A stretch of 64,000 nucleotides of DNA from Embleya sp049739465 (GCF_049739465.1 NZ_JBMHHY010000002.1:248001-312000); one strand, 5' to 3'; counted from the first letter of the stretch, positions 45,420 through 60,107 are shown. The notes: generated by a model from the letters alone, not told the origin. Translations and numbers: made by a program.

Positions 45420-45970
45420 GAGTTATCCACCGATCGGCGCCGAGTCGGCCGTCCACACCGTGGGGATGACGCGTTTACCGCCGAGTTCCCCACAATGACT
45501 GCGGGAACCTGGGGAAAAAGCCGGCGAGCCGGCAGGTCAGGTTCCTGTGGTGATGTGGATCGGATTCCTCCACAGACTGTGGATAACTTTTCCGCAGCGA
45601 GCCGTCCGCCATCGTGTTGTCCGGTTGTCCACGTCCCGTCCACCGAAATTCCGACCTTGTCCCCAGGTTGTCCACGGATCTGTCCACAGTCGGGCCGGTT
45701 TCACCCCTTACGGTGAATCCGGAGCCGAGCGGCGTCCGCAGAGGGTGGGGACAAGTGGGCCTCAACCTGGGGATTGTTTGGGGACAAGTACGGGTACGGC
45801 TGGGGACGGCCTGTGGACCCAATTCGGGCATCCACAGACACAGGGGGTTTATCCACGGGTTCACCCACAGCTCGCAGTGGACAAAAAACCGGCCCTGACC
45901 TGCGCATATACCGGTTATCCACGGTATCCACACCCCCTACTACTACGACCACGCGTAGTTCAAGAGAGAT
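45420..45970. other. oriC: oriC, chromosomal replication origin
   Basis: The 843-base dnaA-dnaN gap has no gene. I count at least eight DnaA boxes or one-mismatch boxes: TTATCCACC 45423, TGTGGATAA 45578, TTGTCCACG 45625 and 45668, CTGTCCACA 45680, TTATCCACG 45849 and 45915, AGTGGACAA 45876, GTATCCACA 45924, in both orientations, plus several degenerate ones. Streptomycete oriC is known for about 19 such boxes in two groups. There is no strong AT-rich unwinding element; the least GC-rich stretch is at 45640-45910. Confidence 0.92.
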
Positions 45971-46159
45971 CCCCGGAAAACGGTCGGGTCGGCCCGAATC
46001 TGTGGACTGCGGGTTTGCCGGGGGCTGCGCGGGCTGTCGGCGCGGTGCGTCAGACTGTGTCCCGGTGGTAGGCCCCGACGGCCCGACACCGATGCCGGAC
46101 AACCGAACGGCAGACACACCACAGACAGACGGCCGGCAACGGCAGGAGGCGGTGAACCG

Positions 46160-47293
46160 GTGAAGTTCCGGGTCGAGCGTGACGTTCTCGCTGATGCGGT
46201 GGCGTGGACCGCGCGGAGTCTCCCGGCGCGGCCGGCGGTTCCCGTCCTCGCCGGATTGCTCCTGGAGGCCGCGGACCAGCGGCTGACGCTGTCCAGCTTC
46301 GACTACGAGGTCTCCGCCCGCGGCGGCGTCGAGGCCGAGATCGACGAGCCGGGCCGGGTGCTGGTGTCCGGGCGACTGCTCGCCGACATCTCCAAGAGCC
46401 TGCCCAACCGCCCGGTGGAGGTGTCCACCGACGGCGCCAAGGTGACCGTGGTGTGCGGCAGCGCCCGCTTCACCCTGCCCACGCTGCCCGTGGAGGACTA
46501 CCCGGCGCTGCCGGAGATGCCCACCGCCGCCGGCGTGGTCGAGGGCGACGTGTTCGCCGCCGCGGTGGCCCAGGTGGCCATCGCCGCGGGCCGTGACGAC
46601 ACGCTGCCGATGCTGACCGGTGTCCGGGTCGAGATCGAGGGCGACCTGGTGACCCTGGCCGCGACCGACCGATACCGGCTCGCGGTCCGCCAGTTCCACT
46701 GGAAGCCCGAGGCCGACGGCCTGTCCTCGGCGGTGGCCCTGGTGCCCGCCAAGACGCTCAACGACACCGCCAAGTCGCTGACCCAGGGCGACAGCGTGCA
46801 GATCGCACTGTCCGGGGACAAGATCGGCGAGGGCATGATCGGCTTCGAGGGCTCGGGTCGGCGCACCACCACCCGCCTGCTCGAAGGCGAATTCCCCAAG
46901 TACCGGGCGCTGTTCCCGGAGCAGTCGGAAACCGTCGCGACGGTGGAGACCGCGCCGTTCGTGGACGCGGTCAAGCGCGTGTCGCTGGTCGCCGAGCGCA
47001 ACACCCCGGTGCGGCTGTCCTTCTCCGACGGCCGGCTCGTGCTCGAAGCCGGTTCCGGCGACGAGGCGCAGGCCTCCGAGGCGATCGACGCGACCCTGGA
47101 GGGCGAGGAGATCTCGATCGCCTTCAACCCGACCTTCCTGCTCGAAGGGCTCAGCGCGATCGGTTCCCCGGTCGCCCAGATCTCCTTCACCACGTCCACG
47201 AAGCCCGCCGTGATGACCGGCAAGCCGGACGTGGAGGCCGAGGCCACCGACGAGTACCGCTACCTGATCATGCCGGTGCGCTTGTCCGGCTGA
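46160..47293 (+). CDS. dnaN: DNA polymerase III subunit beta (sliding clamp)
   Basis: Ring-shaped processivity clamp. 377 residues with the three repeated clamp domains: starts MKFRVERDVLADAVAWTARS; VLAGLLLEA and LSSFDYEVSA in domain 1; ALTDRYRLAV-like AATDRYRLAVRQF in domain 2; LMPVRLSG at the end. GTG start with GGCAGGAGG upstream. The stop codon lies in a tandem repeat (see findings). Confidence 0.98.
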   Translation: MKFRVERDVLADAVAWTARSLPARPAVPVLAGLLLEAADQRLTLSSFDYEVSARGGVEAEIDEPGRVLVSGRLLADISKSLPNRPVEVSTDGAKVTVVCGSARFTLPTLPVEDYPALPEMPTAAGVVEGDVFAAAVAQVAIAAGRDDTLPMLTGVRVEIEGDLVTLAATDRYRLAVRQFHWKPEADGLSSAVALVPAKTLNDTAKSLTQGDSVQIALSGDKIGEGMIGFEGSGRRTTTRLLEGEFPKYRALFPEQSETVATVETAPFVDAVKRVSLVAERNTPVRLSFSDGRLVLEAGSGDEAQASEAIDATLEGEEISIAFNPTFLLEGLSAIGSPVAQISFTTSTKPAVMTGKPDVEAEATDEYRYLIMPVRLSG

Positions 47294-47335
47294 AAACCAG
47301 GCTGCGGCTGAAAACCGAGCTGCGGCTGAAACCGG
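47288..47335 (+). repeat. 18-bp tandem repeat over the dnaN stop codon
   Basis: Two full units and a partial third of GGCTGAAAACCnnGCTGC (copies at 47288, 47306 and 47324). Each unit is 18 bases, so each contains a TGA in the dnaN frame, giving three in-frame stops. Confidence 0.9.
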
Positions 47336-47549
47336 TCCGATGTCGAGTCGACCGCGGCCGAACCGGGCCGATGCCGCGCCCGGGTTCGGGCGCGGCCGGC
47401 GTGCATGACCCCGCAGCGGCACGGGCAACCGCTACCCGCGTACCGTCGACGCGGTGAAAAGCCCCCGCCCCTACAAGGGCAGCGGGGGTGGAGAAGCGGC
47501 CTCGGTGGTGCCCCACCCGGCATCGCAGCAGCGAACGAAGGATTTCAGG

Positions 47550-48473
<924 letters not shown>

Positions 48474-48491
48474 CCGGCAGCCTGCTCGCCC

Positions 48492-49637
48492 ATGCATGTA
48501 GCGCACCTGTCACTCGTCGACTACCGGTCGTACGCCCGGGTCGAGGTTCCCCTCGAACCGGGCGTGACCGCGTTCGTGGGTCCCAACGGCCAGGGCAAGA
48601 CCAACCTGGTCGAGGCGATCGGCTACCTGGCCACGCTCGGGAGTCACCGGGTCGCCTCCGATGCGCCGCTGGTCCGGCTCGGCGCGGAGCGCGCGTACGT
48701 CCGGGCGAGCATCGTCCGCGAGGACGGGCGCAGCGCGCTGGCCGAGTTGGAGATCAATCCGGGCAAGGCCAATCGGGCCCGGATCAACCGCTCGGCCGCG
48801 ACCCGGCCGCGCGATCTGCTCGGGCTGCTGCGCACCGTGCTGTTCGCCCCGGAGGACCTGGCCCTGGTCAAGGGTGATCCGGGCGAACGGCGCAGGTTCC
48901 TCGACGAGTTGCTGACCGCGCGTACGCCGCGCCTGCTCGGTGTGCGGCAGGACTACGACCGGGTGCTCAAGCAGCGCAATTCGCTGCTGCGCACCGCGGC
49001 GCTGGCCCGGCGGGCGGGTGGCGGGCGCGCTGGCGCGCTGAGCACGCTGGACGTGTGGGACCAGCATCTGGCCGCGACCGGCGCCGAGTTGACCGCGGCC
49101 CGGCTCGACCTGGTCGCCGCGCTGCAGCCGTTGGTGGACAAGGCCTACGACGCGTTGTCCACAGGCGGTGGACCGATCCTGCTCGACTACCGCAGTTCGA
49201 TGTCGGAGGATCCGCTGCCCACCGATCGGGCCGGCATCCACGCCGTGCTGACCGCGGCGATCGCGGCGGGGCGGGCGGCCGAGGTCGAGCGTGGGCAGAC
49301 GCTGATCGGCCCGCACCGCGACGATCTGGTGTTGCGGCTCGGTCCGCTGCCCGCGAAGGGCTACGCCAGCCACGGCGAGTCCTGGTCGTACGCGCTGGCC
49401 CTGCGGCTGGGCTCCTACGACCTGCTGCGCGCGGACGGCGGCGAGCCGGTCCTGGTGCTCGACGACGTGTTCGCCGAGTTGGACGTCACCCGCCGCGAGC
49501 GGCTCGCCGAGCTGGTTGCGCACGGCGAGCAGGTACTGGTCACGGCCGCGGTGGCCGAGGACGTGCCGGCCGCGTTGGCGGGCGCGCGCTTCGACGTGGC
49601 CGCGGGAGAGGTGCGGAGGGTGGTCGGGAGTGAGTGA
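48492..49637 (+). CDS. recF: DNA replication and repair protein RecF
   Basis: SMC-like ATPase loading RecA at gaps. 381 residues. Walker A FVGPNGQGKTNLVEAIGYLA near residue 30; signature and D-loop in VLVLDDVFAELDVTRRERLA. The start MHVAHLSLVDYRSYARV is typical. It overlaps the following DUF721 gene by eight bases. Located between gnd and the DUF721/gyrB genes. Confidence 0.96.
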   Translation: MHVAHLSLVDYRSYARVEVPLEPGVTAFVGPNGQGKTNLVEAIGYLATLGSHRVASDAPLVRLGAERAYVRASIVREDGRSALAELEINPGKANRARINRSAATRPRDLLGLLRTVLFAPEDLALVKGDPGERRRFLDELLTARTPRLLGVRQDYDRVLKQRNSLLRTAALARRAGGGRAGALSTLDVWDQHLAATGAELTAARLDLVAALQPLVDKAYDALSTGGGPILLDYRSSMSEDPLPTDRAGIHAVLTAAIAAGRAAEVERGQTLIGPHRDDLVLRLGPLPAKGYASHGESWSYALALRLGSYDLLRADGGEPVLVLDDVFAELDVTRRERLAELVAHGEQVLVTAAVAEDVPAALAGARFDVAAGEVRRVVGSE

Positions 49638-50142
49638 CGAGGGGCACACCGCGCCGAGCGGGCCGGGCGCACCGGCCGAGCCGCCGCGCGGGATCGATCT
49701 GGCCCGCGCCGCGCTGACCCAGGCCCGGGCCCAGGCACGCACCCGGCACGACCATCGCCAGGACCAGGCCCAGGCCCGACGTGGCTTGAAACGCAGCGGT
49801 TCGGGGCCCGACGACCGCGACCCGCAACCACTGCGCCAGATCATCGGACGCCTGGTCACCGAGCGCGGCTGGCAGACCCCGGCGGCGGTGCACGGTGTGC
49901 TGCAGCGCTGGCCGGAAATCGTCGGCCCGGCGATGGCGGCCAACTGTCGTCCGGAGCGCTTCGAGGACGGCGAACTGGTGGTACGGGCCGAATCCGACAA
50001 CTACGCCACCCACGTGCGCTGGCTCGCGCCGAAACTGCTCGCCCGACTCAACCAGGAGCTGGGCGACGGCACCGTCACCTTCATTCGGGTCCTCGGGCCG
50101 GCGCAGGAGCGCCGCCGGGGACAGTGGCGCGCGCAGCCGTAG
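49630..50142 (+). CDS. DUF721 (DciA-related) protein
   Basis: 170 residues. The N-terminal part is a basic, charged helix (ALTQARAQARTRHDHRQDQ). The DUF721 core is in LRQIIGRLVTERGWQ, LQRWPEIVGPAMAANCRPE and VVRAESDNYATHVRWLAPKL. Related DciA proteins load the replicative helicase in bacteria without DnaC; in actinobacteria this gene lies between recF and gyrB (Rv0004). GTG start overlapping recF. Confidence 0.93.
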   Translation: MSDEGHTAPSGPGAPAEPPRGIDLARAALTQARAQARTRHDHRQDQAQARRGLKRSGSGPDDRDPQPLRQIIGRLVTERGWQTPAAVHGVLQRWPEIVGPAMAANCRPERFEDGELVVRAESDNYATHVRWLAPKLLARLNQELGDGTVTFIRVLGPAQERRRGQWRAQP

Positions 50143-50561
50143 GCGGTTTCCGGCCATGGGCGCGCGCACCCGGGGTCGGCGCGGGCCCGCCGGCCCGCGC
50201 CGATTCCGGGCCACGTCCGGGGTCGATGTGTCCGGTGTCATACCGGTCTGACACGCTGTCACCACCCGAGTCGGCCGCACCGCGTGGACAGGCATGAGAG
50301 CGATTCGGGACCCCGGGGCAAGTGGGGGGACATGCGACAGGGCACATCAGGGCGCCACACGCGGACACAGGCCCCTTGGGAACCCATCTTTGTGTCGCCC
50401 CGACCGGTAGACTGAACCAGCAATACCGCTCATGCGGATCCTGTTTCGACTTCCGCGGCTCCGTGCCCGGGGGCGTGTCGGGTCCGGCTTGCCGCCGACC
50501 GACGCTCCCTGCCGATCCTGCTCCCGGGCAGGGAGCCGTGCTGTGCCAGAAAGGGCGCTTC
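50143..50561. promoter_or_regulatory. gyrB upstream region
   Basis: 419 bases without a gene. It contains an inverted repeat GTGTCA-N8-TGACAC at 50235-50254. The last 45 bases include CQKGRF-coding sequence conserved in streptomycetes, so GyrB may start earlier. A TAGACT at 50408 could be a -10 but has no well-spaced -35. Gyrase promoters are usually supercoiling-sensitive; I see no clear element. Confidence 0.45.
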
Positions 50562-52574
<2,013 letters not shown>

Positions 52575-52654
52575 CCGGCCGGGGCATCCGCAACACGCGG
52601 ATATCCACATCCGAGTCGGCCCCACGCCACAGCTCGAAAGGACTTTGACCAGCG

Positions 52655-55279
<2,625 letters not shown>

Positions 55280-55282
55280 CGC

Positions 55283-56089
55283 GTGAGCACAGACCGGAAG
55301 TCGGCCGGCGGGAGAGGCGAGCGCGCCGACCGGGGTCGGGCCGCCGGCGGGCGCGCTGACAACACGGGCCGCGGCGAAGCGGCACCGCCCCCCACCGGGC
55401 CGGTGCCGCCGAGGCCGGTCGCCCCACCCCCCGCGAACGTGTCCGCTCCCGCCCGGGACGCGGCGGCCCAGCCGTCGCGTCCCGCGGGGCCCACCCCGTT
55501 CGCGTCCCCTTTCGCTCCGGCGGGCGAGGGCTCGGAGCGGCCGCCGGCCCCGGTCAACGGCAGGCAGGCCGCCCGGCCACCGGGCGGCGGCACGATCACC
55601 ACGCCACGTCCGAGCCGGGGCACCCCGGCCGGCGGGGTCCCGTCGAGCGCTCACCAGGTGGGGCAGCCCATGGCGCAGCAGGGGCGGACCGGGCCGGAGG
55701 GGCCGATCCGGAGCGCGCGCACCCGACGGGCGCGGTTGCGCGCGGCGCGGGTGGACCCGTGGTCGGTGATGAAGGTCGGTTTCCTGCTGTCCCTGGCACT
55801 GGGTGTGGTGCTGATGGTCGCGGTGACCGTGTTGTGGCTGGTGCTCGACGGACTGGGCGTGTTCGCCTCGGTCGGCAAGACGGTCAAGGAGGCGACCCAG
55901 TCGGAGACCAACTCCGGCTTCGACCTCCAGCACTTCCTGTCGCTGAAGAACACGATGTTCTTCAGCGGCATCGTGGCCATCGTCGACGTCATCCTGGTCA
56001 CCGCGCTGGCCACCCTCGGCGCGTTCCTCTACAACCTCACCGCCTCGTTCACCGGCGGCATCGAGGTCACCCTGGCCGAGGAGGACTGA
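55283..56089 (+). CDS. DUF3566 membrane protein
   Basis: 268 residues. The first about 150 are Pro/Gly/Ala-rich and disordered. The C-terminal DUF3566 domain (VDPWSVMKVGFLLSLALGV, then LWLVLDGLGVFASVGKTV and ALATLGAFLYNLTASFTGG) has two membrane helices. It lies downstream of gyrA as Rv0007 in M. tuberculosis. GTG start four bases after the gyrA stop. Function unknown. Confidence 0.9.
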   Translation: MSTDRKSAGGRGERADRGRAAGGRADNTGRGEAAPPPTGPVPPRPVAPPPANVSAPARDAAAQPSRPAGPTPFASPFAPAGEGSERPPAPVNGRQAARPPGGGTITTPRPSRGTPAGGVPSSAHQVGQPMAQQGRTGPEGPIRSARTRRARLRAARVDPWSVMKVGFLLSLALGVVLMVAVTVLWLVLDGLGVFASVGKTVKEATQSETNSGFDLQHFLSLKNTMFFSGIVAIVDVILVTALATLGAFLYNLTASFTGGIEVTLAEED

Positions 56090-56174
56090 CCGCGTTCCGG
56101 GGCAGGTCATGGGGCAGGCCATAAGGATTTTGGTGGCGGGCAAGCGGTGCGGTACGCTCTTCGAGCACGCACGC

Positions 56175-56248
56175 GGGCCTATAGCTCAGACGGTTAGAGC
56201 GCTTCCCTGATAAGGAAGAGGCCACAGGTTCAAGTCCTGTTAGGCCCA
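56175..56248 (+). tRNA. tRNA-Ile (GAT)
   Basis: 74 bases. Acceptor GGGCCTA pairs with TAGGCCC, discriminator A; D arm GCTC...GAGC; anticodon loop CTGATAA with GAT; T arm ACAGG-TTCAAGT-CCTGT. No encoded CCA. Located after gyrA and DUF3566, as ileT in actinobacteria. Confidence 0.97.
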
Positions 56249-56265
56249 CTCTCGCAAGTGCAGAT

Positions 56266-56302
56266 CAAGGGCACCTTCCCGGCTTCCGGAAAGGTGCCCT
56301 TG
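56266..56302 (+). terminator. Terminator after tRNA-Ile
   Basis: 12-bp stem CAAGGGCACCTT with its complement and a 13-base loop; followed by AGCGTTTT. Confidence 0.8.
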
Positions 56303-56330
56303 AGCGTTTTGCGGCGTCTTCGGGGGTGCT

Positions 56331-57095
56331 TCAGGAGCGATTCAGGGCCGCCGGCTTGCTTTTGTTGCCCTGCTTTTGGTCCGTGACGGTGAGTTCGCCC
56401 CAGTAGATCATTCGGTTCTTGGACGTGAACTCCGGGTCGCAGGTGGTCAGGGTGATCAGCCGGCGGCCGGACGGGCCGCCCAGGTCCGGGGGTTGGGCGG
56501 TCAGTACCGAGCCGTTGGAGGGCTTGGTGATGAACGGGCCCTTGACGATCGTGTAGGTGAACCACTGGGTCCTGGTCTCGACGACCACCTTGTCGCCCGC
56601 CTTGAGTTGGTTCAGGTGGCGGAACGGCTCGCCGTGGCCGTTGCGATGGCCCGCGAGGCCGAAGTTGCCCGGGCCACCGGGGCCGATGTAGGGCGGGTAC
56701 GTGTAGTGGCCGACGCCCTTGGACAGCGAGTCCAGGCTCGAGCCCTCGATGATCGGCTGGGCCCAGTCCGAGCCGAACCGGGGGATCCACAGGATCGCGA
56801 TCGTCTCGCCGCGGATGCTGCCGGGCGAACCGGGCACCTTCTGGCCGTCCTTGCCGCCGTCGACGCTGACATCGGTGGGGCCGTCCAGGACCTCGGTCGG
56901 TGCCGCCGCCGCGGGCGGTTCGGTGTCCGCGCGGGCCCAGTCCCGGTGCAGCTGTTCGACTTCGCTGCGGGCCTCGGCCCGGGCCTCGAAGTTGGTCCAG
57001 TAAAGCTGGTGTACACACAGCAGCAGACCGATCAGGCCGAGCGTCAGCAGGAGTTCCGCCCCGACCCGGATCGTCTTGCGCACGACAACGCCCAT
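56331..57095 (-). CDS. Class E sortase
   Basis: 254 residues. One N-terminal membrane anchor (GAELLLTLGLIGLLLCVHQLY), then the sortase barrel: IPRFGSDWAQPI, catalytic His in GLAGHRNGHG, catalytic Cys in ITLTTCDPEF, and a late Arg in SKNRMIYWGE. Class E sortases of Streptomyces anchor LAXTG-type proteins such as the long chaplins. ATG chosen gives MGVVVRKTIRVG. Third of three sortases in this cluster; 66 bases after the second. Confidence 0.93.
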   Translation of the reverse strand: MGVVVRKTIRVGAELLLTLGLIGLLLCVHQLYWTNFEARAEARSEVEQLHRDWARADTEPPAAAAPTEVLDGPTDVSVDGGKDGQKVPGSPGSIRGETIAILWIPRFGSDWAQPIIEGSSLDSLSKGVGHYTYPPYIGPGGPGNFGLAGHRNGHGEPFRHLNQLKAGDKVVVETRTQWFTYTIVKGPFITKPSNGSVLTAQPPDLGGPSGRRLITLTTCDPEFTSKNRMIYWGELTVTDQKQGNKSKPAALNRS

Positions 57096-57160
57096 GAGCC
57101 GACAGCTTGGCACAGACAAGCAGTTTGGTCAGGACCCGGAGACCGGAATGTGATGCACCG

Positions 57161-58450
57161 TCACTTGGCCGCGGCCAGCAGCGCGTCCGGTTTGCCCTGG
57201 GCGCGCGGTCGTTCCTCCTCCAGATGGCCCCAGACGATCAGCCGATACGTCGAGGTCCCCTGGGGGGTGCACGTGGTCAGCGTGAGGTAGCGGCCGGGCT
57301 GCTTGTACGGGCCCTTGTCGGGGATCGGATCGATCACCTCGATGTGCTTCGGCGAGGTCTGCGGCAGGTCCGCGTCGATCGTGTAGGTGAAGTACGTGGT
57401 CGCGGTCTCCACGACCACCTTGTCGCCGGGCTTGAGCTTGTTGATGTCGTGGAACGGCTGGCCGTGCCCGTCGCGGTGCGCGGCCACCGCGAAGTTGCCC
57501 TGGGCGTCCCACGGCATCGCGGTCTTCGGGTCGCTGTAGTGGCCCACCAGGCCGTTGTTGAGCACCTTCTCCCGATCCGTGCCCTCGGCTATCGCCTGCT
57601 TCTCCATCCCGATCCGGGGGATGTACATCAGCGCGAAGCCCTTGTTCGGCGCGACGTATTGGCCCGGGTTGCGCGGATCGACCTGCCCCGGCGCGGTGTT
57701 CCAGCTCTGCTGTATGTCGTGCGCCTCGCTCTTGGCGTGCTGCTCCGCCACGATGTTGGTCCACCAGGTCAGGTAGACCACGTACAGCACCAGCAATACG
57801 CCCACGGTCATCGCGAGTTCGCCGACCAGCCGGGCACCGATGGTGAGCACCCGCGAGGCCGGCGACGGCTTGGCCGCCCGCCGCCGCGCGGCCCGACCGG
57901 CGCCCTCGGCGACCGCGGCACCGGTCGGGCCCGCCGGCGGCCGGGACGGGGCCGCCCGGCCGGGCTTTCGCCGCTGCTGTGCCCTGCGCCGAGCCGCCCG
58001 CCCACCGGGAACCGCCGCGCCCTCGACCGCCGGACCCGCCACCGAGGCCGTGGCCGTGGCCGACAAGGACGCCGCGGCGCCGATCGGCTCGGTTGTCGAA
58101 CCGGCGGGCCCCACACCCGCGTCGGCCCGAAACCACGCGTCCAAGTCGGCCGCGGGCTCGACCGGCGAGGGCTCCGCGAGCCTGGGGTCCGGCACGATCC
58201 GGGACGGCGCCAACGGTGGCGCGGCCGGCATGTGTACCGTCGATTCCGACCGCGTTTCGGCCAACCGGGCCTGCGCGGCCCGCCGCCGGGCCGCCCGACC
58301 ACCGGGATTCGGTTCCGAAACGGCGGGAAGGGCCGCTGTGGGCGGCGCCGCGAAGCCGGGCTCGACCAGGTCGCCCGTGTACTCCCCGGGCGCGTACGGC
58401 GCGATCTCGCCCGATCCGTACCCGCTGTCGGGTATCGGCGCGTCGGTCAG
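57161..58450 (-). CDS. Class E sortase with long basic N-terminus
   Basis: About 429 residues if it starts at a CTG overlapping the pabA stop (CTGA). No ATG, GTG or TTG is found in this frame between 58648 and 58231. The N-terminal region has three copies of an RAARRRA motif (GGRAARRRAAQ, GGRAARRRAQQ and GRAARRRAAK), then a membrane anchor (AMTVGVLLVLYVVYLTW) and a sortase domain with VAAHRDGHG, LTLTTCTPQ and STYRLIVWGH. An ATG at 58231 is the conservative alternative and would lose the first repeat. Substrate as for other class E sortases. Confidence 0.85.
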   Translation of the reverse strand: MTDAPIPDSGYGSGEIAPYAPGEYTGDLVEPGFAAPPTAALPAVSEPNPGGRAARRRAAQARLAETRSESTVHMPAAPPLAPSRIVPDPRLAEPSPVEPAADLDAWFRADAGVGPAGSTTEPIGAAASLSATATASVAGPAVEGAAVPGGRAARRRAQQRRKPGRAAPSRPPAGPTGAAVAEGAGRAARRRAAKPSPASRVLTIGARLVGELAMTVGVLLVLYVVYLTWWTNIVAEQHAKSEAHDIQQSWNTAPGQVDPRNPGQYVAPNKGFALMYIPRIGMEKQAIAEGTDREKVLNNGLVGHYSDPKTAMPWDAQGNFAVAAHRDGHGQPFHDINKLKPGDKVVVETATTYFTYTIDADLPQTSPKHIEVIDPIPDKGPYKQPGRYLTLTTCTPQGTSTYRLIVWGHLEEERPRAQGKPDALLAAAK

Positions 58451-59085
58451 GCCGGGAGCGGCGTGCGCCCGACGACGGGAGCCAGTCCCGCCGAGCGGGC
58501 CGGCGCCGTCGGGTCCCCGCAGGCCACCAGCCAGTTCGCCAGCATCCGGTGGCCGTACTCCGTCAGCACCGACTCCGGGTGGAACTGCACGCCTTCGACC
58601 GGTCGGTCGCGGTGCCGCAGGCCCATGATCACGCCGGTCCCGGTCCATGCGGTCACCTCCAGTTCGGCCGGAATCGTGTCCGGATCCACCGCGAGCGAGT
58701 GATAGCGCGTCGCGGTGAAGGGCGACGGCAGGCCGGCGAAGACGCCCGCCCCCTCATGCACCACCGGGCTGGTCTTGCCGTGCAAGAGCTCGGGTGCCCG
58801 GCCAACGGTAGCGCCGTGCGCCGCCGCGATGGCCTGCATCCCCAGGCAGACGCCGAAGACCGGCACCCGGCCGCCCTCGCGGCGGACCATCTCCATGCAG
58901 ATCCCGGCGCCCTCGGGTGTGCCGGGACCGGGCGAGAGCAGGACGCCGTCGAACTCCTCGGCCTCCTCGACGGTCACCGCGTCGTTGCGCCGGACCTCGC
59001 AGGTCGCGCCGAGTTGGTACAGGTATTGCACGAGGTTGAAAACGAAGCTGTCGTAGTTGTCCACGACGAGAATGCGCGCGCTCAT
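58447..59085 (-). CDS. pabA: Glutamine amidotransferase, aminodeoxychorismate/anthranilate synthase component 2
   Basis: 212 residues. Class I glutamine amidotransferase: oxyanion SPGPGTPEGAG, nucleophile Cys in FGVCLGMQAIA, and catalytic His/Glu in VQFHPESVLTEYGHRML. Provides ammonia for PABA (folate) or anthranilate; either is possible. The ATG overlaps the stop of the upstream small membrane protein gene. The M. tuberculosis homologue trpG also sits beside DUF881. Confidence 0.93.
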   Translation of the reverse strand: MSARILVVDNYDSFVFNLVQYLYQLGATCEVRRNDAVTVEEAEEFDGVLLSPGPGTPEGAGICMEMVRREGGRVPVFGVCLGMQAIAAAHGATVGRAPELLHGKTSPVVHEGAGVFAGLPSPFTATRYHSLAVDPDTIPAELEVTAWTGTGVIMGLRHRDRPVEGVQFHPESVLTEYGHRMLANWLVACGDPTAPARSAGLAPVVGRTPLPA

Positions 59086-59336
59086 CCGGGCAGTCCTCCT
59101 GCGGGCAGCGATGCCGGGGACGTCGCACCGGCCGGGCGCGGGGTGCCGCCGGGCCCGGTGGTGTTCGTCCCGTTCTGCTGCTGATCGACCGTCACATCGC
59201 TGAACGGCAGCAGCGGTTCCGCCCACGGGAAGATCCACGTGAACAGCGAGTACACGATCGCCAACACCAGGACCAGGGAAAGCACCAGCTTCACCCACAC
59301 GTTGCCCGGCAGAGTGCGCCAGATCCAGCCGTACAT
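59082..59336 (-). CDS. Small membrane protein
   Basis: 84 residues. One membrane helix (KLVLSLVLVLAIVYSLFTWIF) after a short aromatic N-terminus (MYGWIWRTLPGN), then a Thr/Gly/Pro-rich tail. Not assigned a function. Coupled to pabA by a four-base overlap. Similar small genes occur next to pabA in Streptomyces. Confidence 0.75.
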   Translation of the reverse strand: MYGWIWRTLPGNVWVKLVLSLVLVLAIVYSLFTWIFPWAEPLLPFSDVTVDQQQNGTNTTGPGGTPRPAGATSPASLPAGGLPG

Positions 59337-59399
59337 CAGGCCCAGGCCCTCTCTCGCTCGCCGCCAGCGCGGCTCGACTCGCTCATCCCCGCACCTCGT

Positions 59400-60107
59400 T
59401 CATCCCTGCAACGCCGCCGGCTTGCCGGCCGCCAGTGGCGTGCGCGACTCGAGATGGCCCCAGACGATCAATCGGTGCGTGCTGCCGAACTCAGGTTCGC
59501 AGGTGGTCAGGGTGATGTATTTCCCGGGCGTCGTATAGGCCTTCTCCGGCACCGGGTCGAGCACGTGCACGTCCTCGGGGACGGTTTTCAGCACCGCCTT
59601 GTCACCGCTGAGGCTGACCGGCTTGTCGATCGAGTAGACGAACCACTCGGTGATCCCCTCGATCACGATCTTGTCGCCCACCTGGAGCTTGGGCACGTTC
59701 AGGAACGGGTCGCCGTAGGTCTTGCGGTGCCCCGCGATCGCGAAGTTGCCGTCCTCGCCCGCCTGCGCGCTGCCCTTGTACCAGCCCAGGCCCTTCTGCA
59801 GCTCGTGCGGCGAGACCCCGGGGCGGATCGTCTTGTACCAGTCGGAGCCGAACCTCGGCACGTACATCGTGCCGAACGGTTCGCCGTCCTCGTAGGGCGC
59901 CTGCTTGGGGGTCTGCGCGATCGGGATGTCCTTGGGCACGGTCGCCACGATCCGCTTGCGGGCCGCCTCCAGCTTGCGCATCTCGTCCGCCCGGGCCCGA
60001 TCGGCCAGCACCCCGGTCCAGTAGAGCTGGTAGACGACGAACAACAGGATGACGACGCCCAGCGTGATGAAGACCTCGCCGAGGCCACGCATCGTGGTCC
60101 GCAACAC
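59400..60107 (-). CDS. Class E sortase
   Basis: 235 residues. N-terminal anchor EVFITLGVVILLFVVYQLYW; sortase barrel with VPRFGSDWYKTI, AIAGHRKTYGDP, ITLTTCEPEF and STHRLIVWGHL, so His, Cys and Arg are all present. GTG chosen because GGGGAG lies upstream; an ATG five codons later is possible. Between DUF881 and the small membrane gene; probably cotranscribed with them. Confidence 0.92.
   Translation of the reverse strand: MLRTTMRGLGEVFITLGVVILLFVVYQLYWTGVLADRARADEMRKLEAARKRIVATVPKDIPIAQTPKQAPYEDGEPFGTMYVPRFGSDWYKTIRPGVSPHELQKGLGWYKGSAQAGEDGNFAIAGHRKTYGDPFLNVPKLQVGDKIVIEGITEWFVYSIDKPVSLSGDKAVLKTVPEDVHVLDPVPEKAYTTPGKYITLTTCEPEFGSTHRLIVWGHLESRTPLAAGKPAALQG

Noticed and set aside
45420..45970. 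AT-rich DNA-unwinding element in oriC
   Set aside because: No stretch is clearly AT-rich; only slightly less GC-rich sequence is present, so none is called.
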